Origin: JACCTI01 sp051005695
Lineage (GTDB): Bacteria; Verrucomicrobiota; Verrucomicrobiia; Chthoniobacterales; UBA10450
Length of the DNA: 64,000 nt
NCBI GenBank assembly: GCA_051005695.1
Contig: JBPCJC010000013.1
Location: forward strand, 26,604 to 90,603
Reading direction: 5' to 3'
The notes under the pieces were generated by a model that did not search any database, was not told where the DNA came from, and saw only the letters and a program-made list of their open reading frames with translations. The number at the start of each line of letters is the position of its first letter. Position 1 is the stretch's first letter. Positions 1-13,508 of the stretch are shown here, piece after piece. Both the position numbers and the translations under genes were made by a program.

Positions 1-1247
1 CGACGCTCAACTCCGGCGGGTATTTCGTCACGGCGGCGGCGGGAACGACGTCTCAGATTCAATTCAACGGCGCGAACATCGTGACGAATTCAGCGCGGAT
101 CGGACTCATCGGCGCCGGGGCTTCGATCATCGATCAGAATGGGAACAACGCGCTGGCGAATCTGACCAGGAATACCGACACCGGGTTCATCCGGTTCGGC
201 AGCGGCTACAATTTTACCACCTCGAACAACTTCGAAAATCAAGGCTACATGGTGGTGCGACCAGGCAGCACCGCCACGTTCAACGGCAGCTTCACTGCCA
301 CCGAGACCGGCGCGCCCGACTCCGGATTATTCGAAATCTTCGGAACAAGCTCGGGCCCGAGCTTCACTCAAGGCAATGGGGCGGTGGCTGTGAATGGAAG
401 CTTCACCAACGTGAACGCGGCCGGAGACACTCTCACCGGCGGTCAGTACACCATGGTTTCCAACGGGACCGCCACCGCCACGCTGCGCTTCAATAATGCG
501 AACATCATCAATAACGCGGCCTCCATCGTTTTGACCGGACCGAACTCGCAGATTCTCGACCAGAACGGCCTCGACGGCTTGCGTAACGTCGCCTCGAACA
601 GCGGCTATCTGCAAATCGCGCGACAGACGCGATCGACCTCCGGTGCGTTCGCCAATAGCGGTGTTTTAGTTTTCCTCGGCGGAGCCAACGTCACTATCGG
701 CGGCAGCCTGAGCAATGACGGGCTTCTCGCGGTCCTCCCGTTCGATGACTATCTCCACATCAACGGCGTGCCGGGATTCGACCCCGCTCCGCTCGGTGCA
801 CTCCCCACGCTCGTGACCGTAAACGGAGATCTCTCCCTCACCTCGAACAGCGATTTTCTGTTCGAGATTTTCGATCCGACCATTACCGCCTCGATGCGAG
901 TGAATGGGCTCGCTTCGTTCGGTGGAATTCTTGAGCTGCTGTTGTTTGATCCCAGCCTGCTCACGAGCACCGATAGCTTGACCTTGATTCTAACGAACGG
1001 GCAAATCAGCGGCGCGTTCGCGAACGTGTTGAGCGGCGGGCGGCTCGATGCAACGCAGGATACCGAGACGGGCGGCAGCGGTGATGTCGTCGGCTCTTTC
1101 CGCGTGGACTACAACGGCAACAGCCTGACGATTACGGACTTTCAGCCGGCCGGCGCCGTGCCAGAACCGGGAACGTGGGCGTTGGTGCTAGTCGGCGGAT
1201 TTGGGCTCGCTCTTCATCGGCGCCGCGCACTCGTTAGGCGCACCTGA
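1..1247 (+). CDS. PEP-CTERM sorting-domain exported protein (5' end outside window)
   Basis: The reading frame is open from base 3, so the true start lies upstream; an internal ATG occurs at 81. The visible part is low-complexity, rich in Asn, Gly, Thr and Ser, with repeated modules of about 110 residues, each containing phrases like FNGANIVTNSA and FNNANIINNAA followed by SIIDQNG or SQILDQNG. This resembles beta-solenoid or autotransporter-like surface proteins. The C-terminus has a PEP-CTERM signal: VPEPGTWALVLVGG, a hydrophobic stretch, then an Arg-rich tail (HRRRALVRRT). In this family the tail directs export and processing by exosortase. The function of the N-terminal part is unknown; a structural or biofilm role is inferred. 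The last codons contain one copy of the TCGTTAGGC word. Confidence 0.85.
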   Translation, partial: TLNSGGYFVTAAAGTTSQIQFNGANIVTNSARIGLIGAGASIIDQNGNNALANLTRNTDTGFIRFGSGYNFTTSNNFENQGYMVVRPGSTATFNGSFTATETGAPDSGLFEIFGTSSGPSFTQGNGAVAVNGSFTNVNAAGDTLTGGQYTMVSNGTATATLRFNNANIINNAASIVLTGPNSQILDQNGLDGLRNVASNSGYLQIARQTRSTSGAFANSGVLVFLGGANVTIGGSLSNDGLLAVLPFDDYLHINGVPGFDPAPLGALPTLVTVNGDLSLTSNSDFLFEIFDPTITASMRVNGLASFGGILELLLFDPSLLTSTDSLTLILTNGQISGAFANVLSGGRLDATQDTETGGSGDVVGSFRVDYNGNSLTITDFQPAGAVPEPGTWALVLVGGFGLALHRRRALVRRT

Positions 1248-1343
1248 GGTAACGCGTCGCCGTCCACCGTTCGCGTAGCGCGCGGCGGGCGACTGCTCTT
1301 TTGCGTTGCGCAGCGCGGACGAAGTTTCCACATTCCCGCTGCG

Positions 1344-2225
1344 ATGGAACTGAAGGCGTACCTGGCAGCGCGGCAGAAAGAAGTCGAGCGCGCCTTAGAC
1401 GGTTACTTGCCGAAAGAGAGCGTCAAACCGGCAACCATCCACAAGGCGATGCGTTACAGTTTATTCGCCGGCGGAAAACGCCTGCGTCCGAGCCTTTGCC
1501 TGGCTGCGGCGGAAGCGTGCAGGGGAAAAATCGCGGACGCGCTTCCGTTGGCCTGCGCGTTGGAATGCATTCACACCTACTCGTTAGTCCACGACGATCT
1601 GCCGAGTATGGACAACGATGATTTCCGCCGCGGCCGCCCGACTTGCCACAAGGTTTTCGGCAACGGCATCGCCGTCCTCGCGGGCGACGCACTCCTAACC
1701 GTCGCCTTCGAAATTGTCGCGCAGGCGAAAGGCTCTCGCCGCTACGACCTGCGCGCTTTGCTCGCGGAAATTTCCGATGCTGCCAGTAGCCGCAAACTGA
1801 TCGCCGGCCAGGTCGCCGATCTCGAGGGCGAAGGCAAAACAATCACCCGCGCGCAGCTGCGTTACATTCACGAAAATAAGACCGCCGCGCTCCTGGCCAC
1901 ATCCGTTCGACTGGGCGCGATGAGTGCGAACGCCGGCGCGAAAGAACTGGCCGCGATCACGGAATTTGGCCGCTCGTTAGGGCTGGCTTTTCAAGTAATC
2001 GACGACATTCTCGACGTCACCCAGACCTCGGAAAAACTCGGCAAGAGCGCGGGTAAAGACGTGGCCGCGCAGAAGGCCACTTATCCGGCGGTTATCGGGC
2101 TGGAGAAATCGCGCGTCGAGGCCCGGCGCCTAACGAATCGTGCGCATGCCGCGCTCGGCGCCTTCGGAAAAGAGGGCGATGTCCTGCGCGCGATGGCGAG
2201 CTATCTCCTCGAGCGCGAGTATTAG
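1344..2225 (+). CDS. ispA: Polyprenyl (farnesyl/geranylgeranyl) diphosphate synthase
   Basis: This 293-residue protein condenses isopentenyl diphosphate with allylic diphosphates in isoprenoid synthesis. The first aspartate-rich motif is DDLPSMDND at about residues 84-92 and the second is DDILD at about 219; both bind Mg-diphosphate. GGKRLRP near residue 43 is the conserved substrate-binding segment. Length and the short spacing in the first Asp-rich motif fit the bacterial FPP/GGPP synthase group. The product chain length cannot be fixed from sequence alone. The ATG at 1344 is preferred because it gives the family-typical N-terminus. The gene stands alone on the + strand after the PEP-CTERM protein. 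Confidence 0.9.
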   Translation: MELKAYLAARQKEVERALDGYLPKESVKPATIHKAMRYSLFAGGKRLRPSLCLAAAEACRGKIADALPLACALECIHTYSLVHDDLPSMDNDDFRRGRPTCHKVFGNGIAVLAGDALLTVAFEIVAQAKGSRRYDLRALLAEISDAASSRKLIAGQVADLEGEGKTITRAQLRYIHENKTAALLATSVRLGAMSANAGAKELAAITEFGRSLGLAFQVIDDILDVTQTSEKLGKSAGKDVAAQKATYPAVIGLEKSRVEARRLTNRAHAALGAFGKEGDVLRAMASYLLEREY

Positions 2226-2303
2226 ATTCACCGGTTAAACATCACCCGGCGGCACGCAAGCTGCCCGTGCATCAGGTGCAGCTTCTCCTTCGAGCGCGCC
2301 CTG

Positions 2304-3025
2304 ATGAACATTCTCGTAGCCGATGACGACGGCATTATTCGTCTTTTGCTCAGCTCCGCGCTCACCAGCCTGGGCCACACCGTAAGCGAAGCCAGCAACG
2401 GCCGGGAAGCACTCGCCGCTTGGAATCAGGAACATCATTCCATGCTCATCTCCGATTGGATGATGCCGGATCTCGATGGGCTGGAGCTTTGCCGCCAGGT
2501 TCGGGCGCAGAAAGGCGCCGGTTTCGCCTACATCATTTTGCTCACCTCGCGCATCGGGAAGGCAAATTACCTCGAAGCGATGGCGGCGGGCGCGGACGAC
2601 TTCATCAGCAAGCCGTTCGAGATGGATCAATTTGCTGCGCGGCTGCGAGTGGCGCAGCGCATCCTCGATCTCCACGAAAATTTGCGGGCCGCGAATAGTG
2701 ATCTGGAACGGCGCGTTTCCGAGCGCACCGCGGAATTGCAAAAAGCGCTGGCGGCGAAAAGCGAATTTCTCTCTCGCGCCAGTCATGAGCTCCGCACCCC
2801 GATGAATCACGTGCTCGGTTTCGCGCAGATTTTGAAAAGGAGTGCGCTCTCAGGCACACAGGAGGCCAGCGTCCGGCACATTCTCACCAGCGGCCGTCAC
2901 CTCCTCACTTTGATCGACCGCATCCTCGCGGTTTCCAAATCTGATTCCGACGATCTCGGATTTCTCGAAACCAGCGCGAGCGCGCCGGTTGCCCCGACCG
3001 TTTTAACCAGCCTGCAAGTAGCGCA

Positions 3026-3029
<4 letters not shown>
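2304..3029 (+). CDS. Receiver domain fused to a HisKA dimerisation domain, no ATPase domain
   Basis: Residues 1-118 form a response-regulator receiver with the acidic pocket (ADDD at 6-9), phosphoacceptor Asp at about 51 (SDWMMPDLDG) and conserved Lys (SKPFE). A coiled linker (RRVSERTAELQKAL) follows, then a HisKA helix with ASHELRTPMNH near residue 160. The protein stops at 241 residues, before any HATPase_c domain, so it cannot autophosphorylate alone. It may act as a phosphoacceptor or heterodimer partner of the kinase that follows. Its stop overlaps the next ATG by four bases (ATGA at 3026), implying translational coupling. Confidence 0.8.
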
Positions 3030-8145
<5,116 letters not shown>

Positions 8146-8174
<29 letters not shown>

Positions 8175-8675
8175 GCTTCGCTCGACTCTTGAAAGCCTTG
8201 GCGTTCCCGCAGTGGCGGCCGAGCCGTTGAAGGTAATCGTCGCGGATGATGATCCCATCTCACGCGAGATCGTTTCGAGCCTGATGAAGACGTGGGGTTA
8301 TCAGACCTTGATCACCCGCGACGGCCGCGAAGCGATGGAAGTCTTGCGCGCGCAAACCACCCCGACGATCGCGCTGCTTGATTGGATGATGCCGGGGATG
8401 GACGGAATCGAAGTTTGCCGTCGCGTCCGCGAAACCGGCAAACCGGTTTACCTGCTCTTGCTCACATCACGCAGCGGGAAGAACAAATCGTGGAAGGTCT
8501 AAATGCCGGCGCCGATGATTATCTGGTGAAGCCTTTTGATCACGAAGAACTACGGGCGCGGATCCGGGTAGGCGCACGCATTCTTCAACTCCAGGCCGCT
8601 CTGTCGGCGCGGGTGGAACAACTCGAAGCTCTTTCGCTGGAAAATCGGGACCTAAAGTTGCAGCTCCCCCTGTAG
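8146..8675 (+). pseudogene. Response regulator receiver protein with a one-base frameshift
   Basis: A GTG at 8146 lies inside the 3' end of the kinase (overlap of 29 bases). The frame reads as a receiver: VIVADDD, phosphoacceptor in LLDWMMPGMDG, then LLLTSRSGK, where it breaks into a short wrong-frame tail ending at 8502. The frame shifted by one base continues perfectly: EEQIVEGLNAGADDYLVKPFDHEELRARI and a coiled-coil tail to 8675. A single missing base near 8481-8486 (expected Lys-Glu-Gln after SRSG) explains the break. Intact, it would be a stand-alone receiver of about 176 residues serving the upstream phosphorelay. A sequencing error in this G/A-rich stretch cannot be excluded. Confidence 0.8.
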
Positions 8676-8696
8676 TCTAGCCCAGAGCGAACTGAC

Positions 8697-9746
8697 TTAA
8701 GCGAGCGCGAGATTCGGATCGATCTCTTCCGACACGCTGGAAGTGAAGCCACGCGCGAAGCGCAGCGAGGCCGCGAACGCAATCATCGCCGCGTTGTCCG
8801 TCGATAACTCCGGGGGCGCGGCCAGCAGGCGGAGGCCAGCTTGATCACAAGCGGCCTGCATCTGCGCGCGCAATTCGCGATTGCAACTCACACCGCCGCT
8901 GAGTGTGACAAAGGTGGCTCGGTTAGCGCGCGCGGCCCGGACGGTTTTAAGCACCAACACTTCAAGGACCGCGCATTGAAAGGAGGCACACAGATCGGCC
9001 AGCATCTGCTCGTTAGGCGAAGCGATTTTCGCGAGGGCGTAACGGACCGCGGTTTTTAGTCCGCTAAAGCTGAAATTGGCATCGCCGGAATCGAGCATGC
9101 TCCGCGGGAAAGCGAAGCGCGCGGGATCGCCGACTCGCGCGCGTTTCTCGATTTCCGGACCACCGGGATATGAGAGGCCGAGCATTTTCGCGACTTTGTC
9201 GAAGGCTTCGCCGGCCGCGTCGTCGACCGTGCGGCCGAGAATCCGGTAAGCGCCAAGGTCGCGCACGACCACGAGCAAGGTGTGCCCGCCGCTCACGACT
9301 AACGAGAGGTTCTGCTCGATTTCTTTGCCGTCGGCGAAAAAAGGCGAGAGCAGATGGCCTTCAAGATGATTGATCGCGAGATACGGTTTGCCGTGGCCGA
9401 GCGCGAGCCCCTTGGCGATCGAGGCGCCGATCATGAGCGAGCTGGCCAGCCCCGGCCCGCTGGTGGCGGCGAAGCAAGCGATTTCGCCTAACGAGACCTT
9501 GGCGGTCACGGTGGCTGACCGCAACAAACCGGGCGCGTGCAGCAAATGATTGCGCGAGGCAACTTCCGGCACGACGCCACCGGTTTTTTGATGCAGCGCG
9601 GTCTGCGACGCAATCTCGCTCGCGAGCAACTCGCGTCCGCGCAGGATCGCGACTGCGGTTTCGTCGCAGGATGTTTCCAGCGCCAGAAGCAATGAAGAAG
9701 ATTTCACCACCGAGGACGCAGAGTTCACGGAGGCCGGATTAATCAC
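8697..9746 (-). CDS. tsaD: tRNA N6-adenosine threonylcarbamoyltransferase
   Basis: TsaD transfers threonylcarbamoyl from TC-AMP to A37 of ANN-decoding tRNAs, with TsaB/TsaE. The protein begins LLLALETSCDETAVAIL, the classic ASKHA N-terminus, and carries the metal site NHLEGHLLS plus the downstream VVSGGHT and DNAAMIAF segments. The longest frame gives 349 residues, but its first 12 codons lie in an inverted-repeat element (9708-9777). The in-frame GTG codons at 9710 or 9707, just before KSSSLLLALETS, are more plausible starts. It is followed on the same strand by nothing obvious; the upstream neighbour on the - strand is the S41 protease. Confidence 0.92.
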   Translation of the reverse strand: MINPASVNSASSVVKSSSLLLALETSCDETAVAILRGRELLASEIASQTALHQKTGGVVPEVASRNHLLHAPGLLRSATVTAKVSLGEIACFAATSGPGLASSLMIGASIAKGLALGHGKPYLAINHLEGHLLSPFFADGKEIEQNLSLVVSGGHTLLVVVRDLGAYRILGRTVDDAAGEAFDKVAKMLGLSYPGGPEIEKRARVGDPARFAFPRSMLDSGDANFSFSGLKTAVRYALAKIASPNEQMLADLCASFQCAVLEVLVLKTVRAARANRATFVTLSGGVSCNRELRAQMQAACDQAGLRLLAAPPELSTDNAAMIAFAASLRFARGFTSSVSEEIDPNLALA

Positions 9747-9777
9747 ATCCTCTGTGCCTCGGTGTTCTCTGTGATTA
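9708..9777. repeat. Small inverted-repeat element between tsaD and the S41 protease
   Basis: Two arms, CACCGAGGACGCAGAG near 9709 and CTCTGTGCCTCGGTG near 9753, are imperfect inverted copies separated by about 28 bases. The arms resemble CACCGAGG-CACAGAG-type intergenic repeats found in many environmental bacteria. It supplies the longest-frame N-terminus of tsaD, which makes that start doubtful. Confidence 0.6.
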
Positions 9778-9784
9778 CAACAAA

Positions 9785-11086
9785 TTACTTTTTGATCGCG
9801 TCGAGTTTGGGCGCGGCTTCCTGTGAGTAAACCATCACGCCCTTGAGCGCGTCGATCGCGCGGAGCATTTGCGAATCCTTGGCGCGAATCAGCGCGCGCT
9901 CATCTTCCGGCTTGAGGTTGTCGCTGCTGCGCGCGGTGAAAAGCGCGCGTTCCTGTTCCGCGGAAAGTGGGACGCGAATATTCGGGCTCACGCCGTTGCC
10001 GTGAATCACCCGCTTGCTCGGGGTGTAATATTTTGCGGTCGTGAAACGCAGCGCGGAACCGTCCGGCAATTGCATCACGTTCTGCACCGAGCCTTTTCCG
10101 AAAGTGGTTTCACCGACGAGAATCGCCCGATGCAAATCCTTGAGCGCGCCGGCGACAATCTCCGAGCCGCTCGCGCTGCCTTCGTTGACCAGCACGACCA
10201 TCGGAAAACGTAGCCGTTGTTTGCTCGCGCCCGAGGTCGAGTACTCGCTTTGTTGCGAGGGCACGCGGCCCTGGGTCGAAACCACCGGGGTGTTCGGCGG
10301 TAAAAATTGCGCGCAGACATCGACCGCGCTGTTGAGCAAGCCGCCGGGATTATTTCGCAGATCGAGAATCAACGCCTGCATGCCTTGCTTCTGCAATTCG
10401 TCGAGCGCCTTCTCGAGTTCATTCGCGGTCGGCTCATTGAATTGGATCAAGCGCACGTAGCCGATCTTGAATGGCCCGCCGAGTTCGGGATCGAGAATGC
10501 GCGCGCCCTTCACGCTTTGCACTTTGATCTCAGCCCGCTCGAGCGCGTAATCCTTGATCTCTTTCGTCATAGGTCTCAGGACGGTCAGGGTTACTTTTTG
10601 TCCGGGAACGCCGCGTAAAACATTGACCGCATCCTGCAGGTCCATTTTCTCGGTCGAGCTGCCGTTGATCCGCAAAATCTGATCGCCGGAAAGGATGCCC
10701 GCCTTCGCCGCCGGCGTGTCTTCCATCGGCGTGATCACGGTGAGCAAACCATTCTTGACCGAGACCTCGATGCCGAGGCCGTTGAAGCGGCTGCGGGTGT
10801 CGTCCTGCATGTCCTTGAAGTCGTCCGGATCCATGAACTGGCTGTGCGGGTCTAACGAGGCGAGCATGCCTTTCATCGCGGCGTAAATCAGGTCGTGATA
10901 GCTGGTCTTCTTGCTGTCGACATAATCCTGACGGATGAGCTGGACGGCTTTCGCGAAGACAGAGATCTGGGCGTAGCCGGTGTCTTCTTCCGGACTGGCG
11001 GCGCGCAACGAAAGAAAACGAAAACCGAGAAGCGCCGTCAGGAAAAGCAGGACCGCGGTTGTGCTCAGAAGGAAACGGCGGTTCAT
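9785..11086 (-). CDS. ctpA: S41-family C-terminal processing peptidase
   Basis: Periplasmic serine protease of the CtpA/Prc family. The start at 11086 gives MNRRFLLSTTAVLLFLTALL, an N-terminal membrane or signal segment; the longer frame to 11146 adds an unlikely extension. A PDZ domain follows (GLGIEVSVKNGLLTVITP, residues about 95-180), then the peptidase core with LRNNPGG, the catalytic Ser in NEGSASGSEI and the catalytic Lys in FGKGSVQ. Such proteases trim C-termini of envelope proteins. 433 residues is normal. The start lies about 110 bp from the divergent DUF885 gene. Confidence 0.9.
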   Translation of the reverse strand: MNRRFLLSTTAVLLFLTALLGFRFLSLRAASPEEDTGYAQISVFAKAVQLIRQDYVDSKKTSYHDLIYAAMKGMLASLDPHSQFMDPDDFKDMQDDTRSRFNGLGIEVSVKNGLLTVITPMEDTPAAKAGILSGDQILRINGSSTEKMDLQDAVNVLRGVPGQKVTLTVLRPMTKEIKDYALERAEIKVQSVKGARILDPELGGPFKIGYVRLIQFNEPTANELEKALDELQKQGMQALILDLRNNPGGLLNSAVDVCAQFLPPNTPVVSTQGRVPSQQSEYSTSGASKQRLRFPMVVLVNEGSASGSEIVAGALKDLHRAILVGETTFGKGSVQNVMQLPDGSALRFTTAKYYTPSKRVIHGNGVSPNIRVPLSAEQERALFTARSSDNLKPEDERALIRAKDSQMLRAIDALKGVMVYSQEAAPKLDAIKK

Positions 11087-11194
11087 CGAATGGCGGTGAG
11101 TGGTTCGAGCGAGCACGAGCATCGCCCATGCAGAAATTTTTGGCAACGCGCAAAGGCTTCGTTAAGCTGCCGCCCCTCCCCCGCTTCCCCAGCA

Positions 11195-12970
11195 ATGAAA
11201 TTTCTCCATGCCGGCCTGCTTCTCTGCACGGCCCTGATTTTCTCTCCCGCAATCTCCGCAATGGCCGCCGAAGATAAGCAGGGCAGCGAGCTCGGAAAGG
11301 TGATCGATGAATACGTTAAAGGCTGGCTCGCGGCGCATCCGCTCACCGCGACCTCGTTAGGCTTTCACGAGTACGACGGCCGGATCAATGACTTCACCCG
11401 CTTGTCGATCGATGCCGAGCTTTCGCGTCTGAAGCGTTTCGATGAGCGCTTGAAGAAATTTGCCCCGGAGAAATTGACCGCCGCCAACAGTCTCGAGCTG
11501 CGCATCGTTCAGGCCGCCATTAGTCACGATCTTTTCGCGATCGAGGACAGGGAATCGTTTGAGAAAAATCCCATGACCTACGCGCAGGCCCTCGACCTGA
11601 ACGTTTACATCAAGCGCAACTTCTCGCCGCTGGAAGACCGCGTCCGCAGCATCATCGCGATCGAGAACCAGGCGCCGAACATCATCATCGCGGCGAAGAT
11701 CAATCTCGCGCCCGTCCTGCCGAAACCTTACGTCGAGCTGGCGATCGAAATCTCGCGAGGCGCGGCCGAATTCCTCAAGAAGGATTTGGTCGAAGCGCTT
11801 AAGGGTTTGAAGGATCAGCGCCTGATTGCGGCCTTCGCGCTTTCCAATCGCAAGGCCTCGATGGCTCTGCTCGATTACGCAAACTGGCTGGAGAAAGAGA
11901 AGCTGCCGAAGGCCAATGCACCCTGGGCGCTGGGCGAAGAAAAATATCGCCGGATGCTCGCCGAGACCGAGCTGGTCGATTTGCCGCCCGCGAAAATTCT
12001 CGAGCTCGGCCTCGCGGAATTGAAACGCGAACAAACCATTTTCGCCGAAGCCGGCACGCTGATCGATCCGAGCAAACCGGCGATCGACGTTTTCAAGGAT
12101 CTCCAGCGGGATCATCCCAAACCCGGAAATCTGATCAGCGAGACCGCGAAAAATCTCGAAGCGATCCGCGAGTTTGTCGTTGGGCACGACTTGGTCACGA
12201 TGCCTTCGAAAGTGCGCGCGGAAGTGAAGGCGACGCCGCAATTCGAGCGCGCCACTTCTTCCGCGTCGATGGATTCACCGGGGCCGTTCGAGAAGAAAGC
12301 CTCGGAAGCTTATTACTACGTCACGCCGGCGGAGGACGCTTGGAGCGACCAGCAAAAGGAAGAATGGCTGACTTCATTTAATTACTACACCACCGACGTG
12401 GTTTCGATTCATGAAGTTTATCCCGGGCACTACACCCAGTTCCTGCACCTGAATGCTTCCGAAGCGAGCAAGGCGGAAAAGATTTTCGCGAGCTACGCTT
12501 TCGTCGAAGGCTGGGCGCATTATTGCGAAAAAATGGTCCTCGACGAAGGCTACGGCCGGAGCAAAAGCGAATCCCCGACCGAGGAAGAAACGAAGCGCGC
12601 GGCCAAATTTCGCATGGCTCAGACGGACGAAGCGCTCCTGCGTTTATGCCGCCTGTGCGTCTCGATCAGGATGCACACCCAGGGAATGAGCGTGGAGGAG
12701 GGCGCGAAGTTTTTCGAGGACAACTGTTACTACGCGCCCAAGCCAGCGCGCGCGGAAGCAATGCGCGGAACCTTCGACCCCGGCTACCTTAACTACTCGT
12801 TAGGTAAATTGCAGCTCCTGAAACTGCGGGCCGATTACCAGACGCAGGAAGGCGACAAATTCACCCTGAAAAAATTCCACGACGAAATCCTTGATCACGG
12901 AATGCCCCCGATCCGTTTGCTCCGCGAGATCATCCTGAAGGACAAAGCTAAATGGCCGGAAGTGCTCTAA
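11195..12970 (+). CDS. DUF885 family exported metallopeptidase-like protein
   Basis: The ATG at 11195 gives a 591-residue protein beginning MKFLHAGLLLCTALIFSP, a signal peptide with probable cleavage after AMA. The DUF885 core is recognised from SIHEVYPGHYTQFLHLN and SYAFVEGWAHYCEKMVLDEGYG, the paired His/Glu segments thought to bind zinc. Family members are peptidases or hydrolases of unclear substrate. The C-terminal NYSLGKLQLLKLR is also typical. Frame sequence upstream of 11195 overlaps the promoter region of the divergent ctpA and is not coding. Confidence 0.82.
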   Translation: MKFLHAGLLLCTALIFSPAISAMAAEDKQGSELGKVIDEYVKGWLAAHPLTATSLGFHEYDGRINDFTRLSIDAELSRLKRFDERLKKFAPEKLTAANSLELRIVQAAISHDLFAIEDRESFEKNPMTYAQALDLNVYIKRNFSPLEDRVRSIIAIENQAPNIIIAAKINLAPVLPKPYVELAIEISRGAAEFLKKDLVEALKGLKDQRLIAAFALSNRKASMALLDYANWLEKEKLPKANAPWALGEEKYRRMLAETELVDLPPAKILELGLAELKREQTIFAEAGTLIDPSKPAIDVFKDLQRDHPKPGNLISETAKNLEAIREFVVGHDLVTMPSKVRAEVKATPQFERATSSASMDSPGPFEKKASEAYYYVTPAEDAWSDQQKEEWLTSFNYYTTDVVSIHEVYPGHYTQFLHLNASEASKAEKIFASYAFVEGWAHYCEKMVLDEGYGRSKSESPTEEETKRAAKFRMAQTDEALLRLCRLCVSIRMHTQGMSVEEGAKFFEDNCYYAPKPARAEAMRGTFDPGYLNYSLGKLQLLKLRADYQTQEGDKFTLKKFHDEILDHGMPPIRLLREIILKDKAKWPEVL

Positions 12971-13034
12971 GAATGTCCGAGAATACCTGCAAAAAACTGT
13001 TGTTTCTCAGTGAGCGGAGGCGCAGACTCACCGT

Positions 13035-13310
13035 ATGAAAACATGCAATACCTACCTGAGTGCCAGGGCACTCCGTTGCGGCGTGGCCGCGCTGGCGGTT
13101 GCGTTTTGCGTCTCGGCGCTCGCGGGCGCCGATAGCAAAGCGCCCAAGATGTCCCGGCACATGGGACAAAAAGCGCGGAAGACCTGCTACGTGATGCTGT
13201 CTAACACCAGCTTCCCGCAGCCCTGCGACCGCGTCGGAGGAATTCCGAGCACGGCCACTCCGATGGACATCATCGGCGAGGTCAAGATCGTCGAAGTAGA
13301 CCGGCGCTAG
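13035..13310 (+). CDS. Small exported hypothetical protein
   Basis: A 91-residue frame with ATG at 13035, an N-terminal signal-like segment (CGVAALAVAFCVSALAGA) and a short mature part containing two Cys (KTCYVML and QPCDRVGG). No family is recognised. Two cysteines suggest a periplasmic disulfide. It lies 64 bp after the DUF885 gene. Coding is likely but unproven. Confidence 0.5.
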   Translation: MKTCNTYLSARALRCGVAALAVAFCVSALAGADSKAPKMSRHMGQKARKTCYVMLSNTSFPQPCDRVGGIPSTATPMDIIGEVKIVEVDRR

Positions 13311-13508
13311 CGGCCAAGTAGTCGTTAGGCAAAGGCGTTCGCCACTGCCGCTGTTTTCGACACGGCAGTGAACTGGAGGCCGCTTGCCGGCGATGAGTTC
13401 TGTACTCCGGACAGAACCTTTCGGTTTTCAAATCGCGAGAGGCTGGTCCGGTTTTTCTTTTCGTTTGTTAGAAGCGAAACTCTGGCCAGCCTAACGAGAG
13501 CTTCCCGA

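Noticed and set aside
13338..13462. Possible terminators after the small exported gene
   Set aside because: CACTGCCG / CGGCAGTG forms a stem but lacks a T-run, and the later CCGGAC-like pairing before TTTTTC is imperfect.
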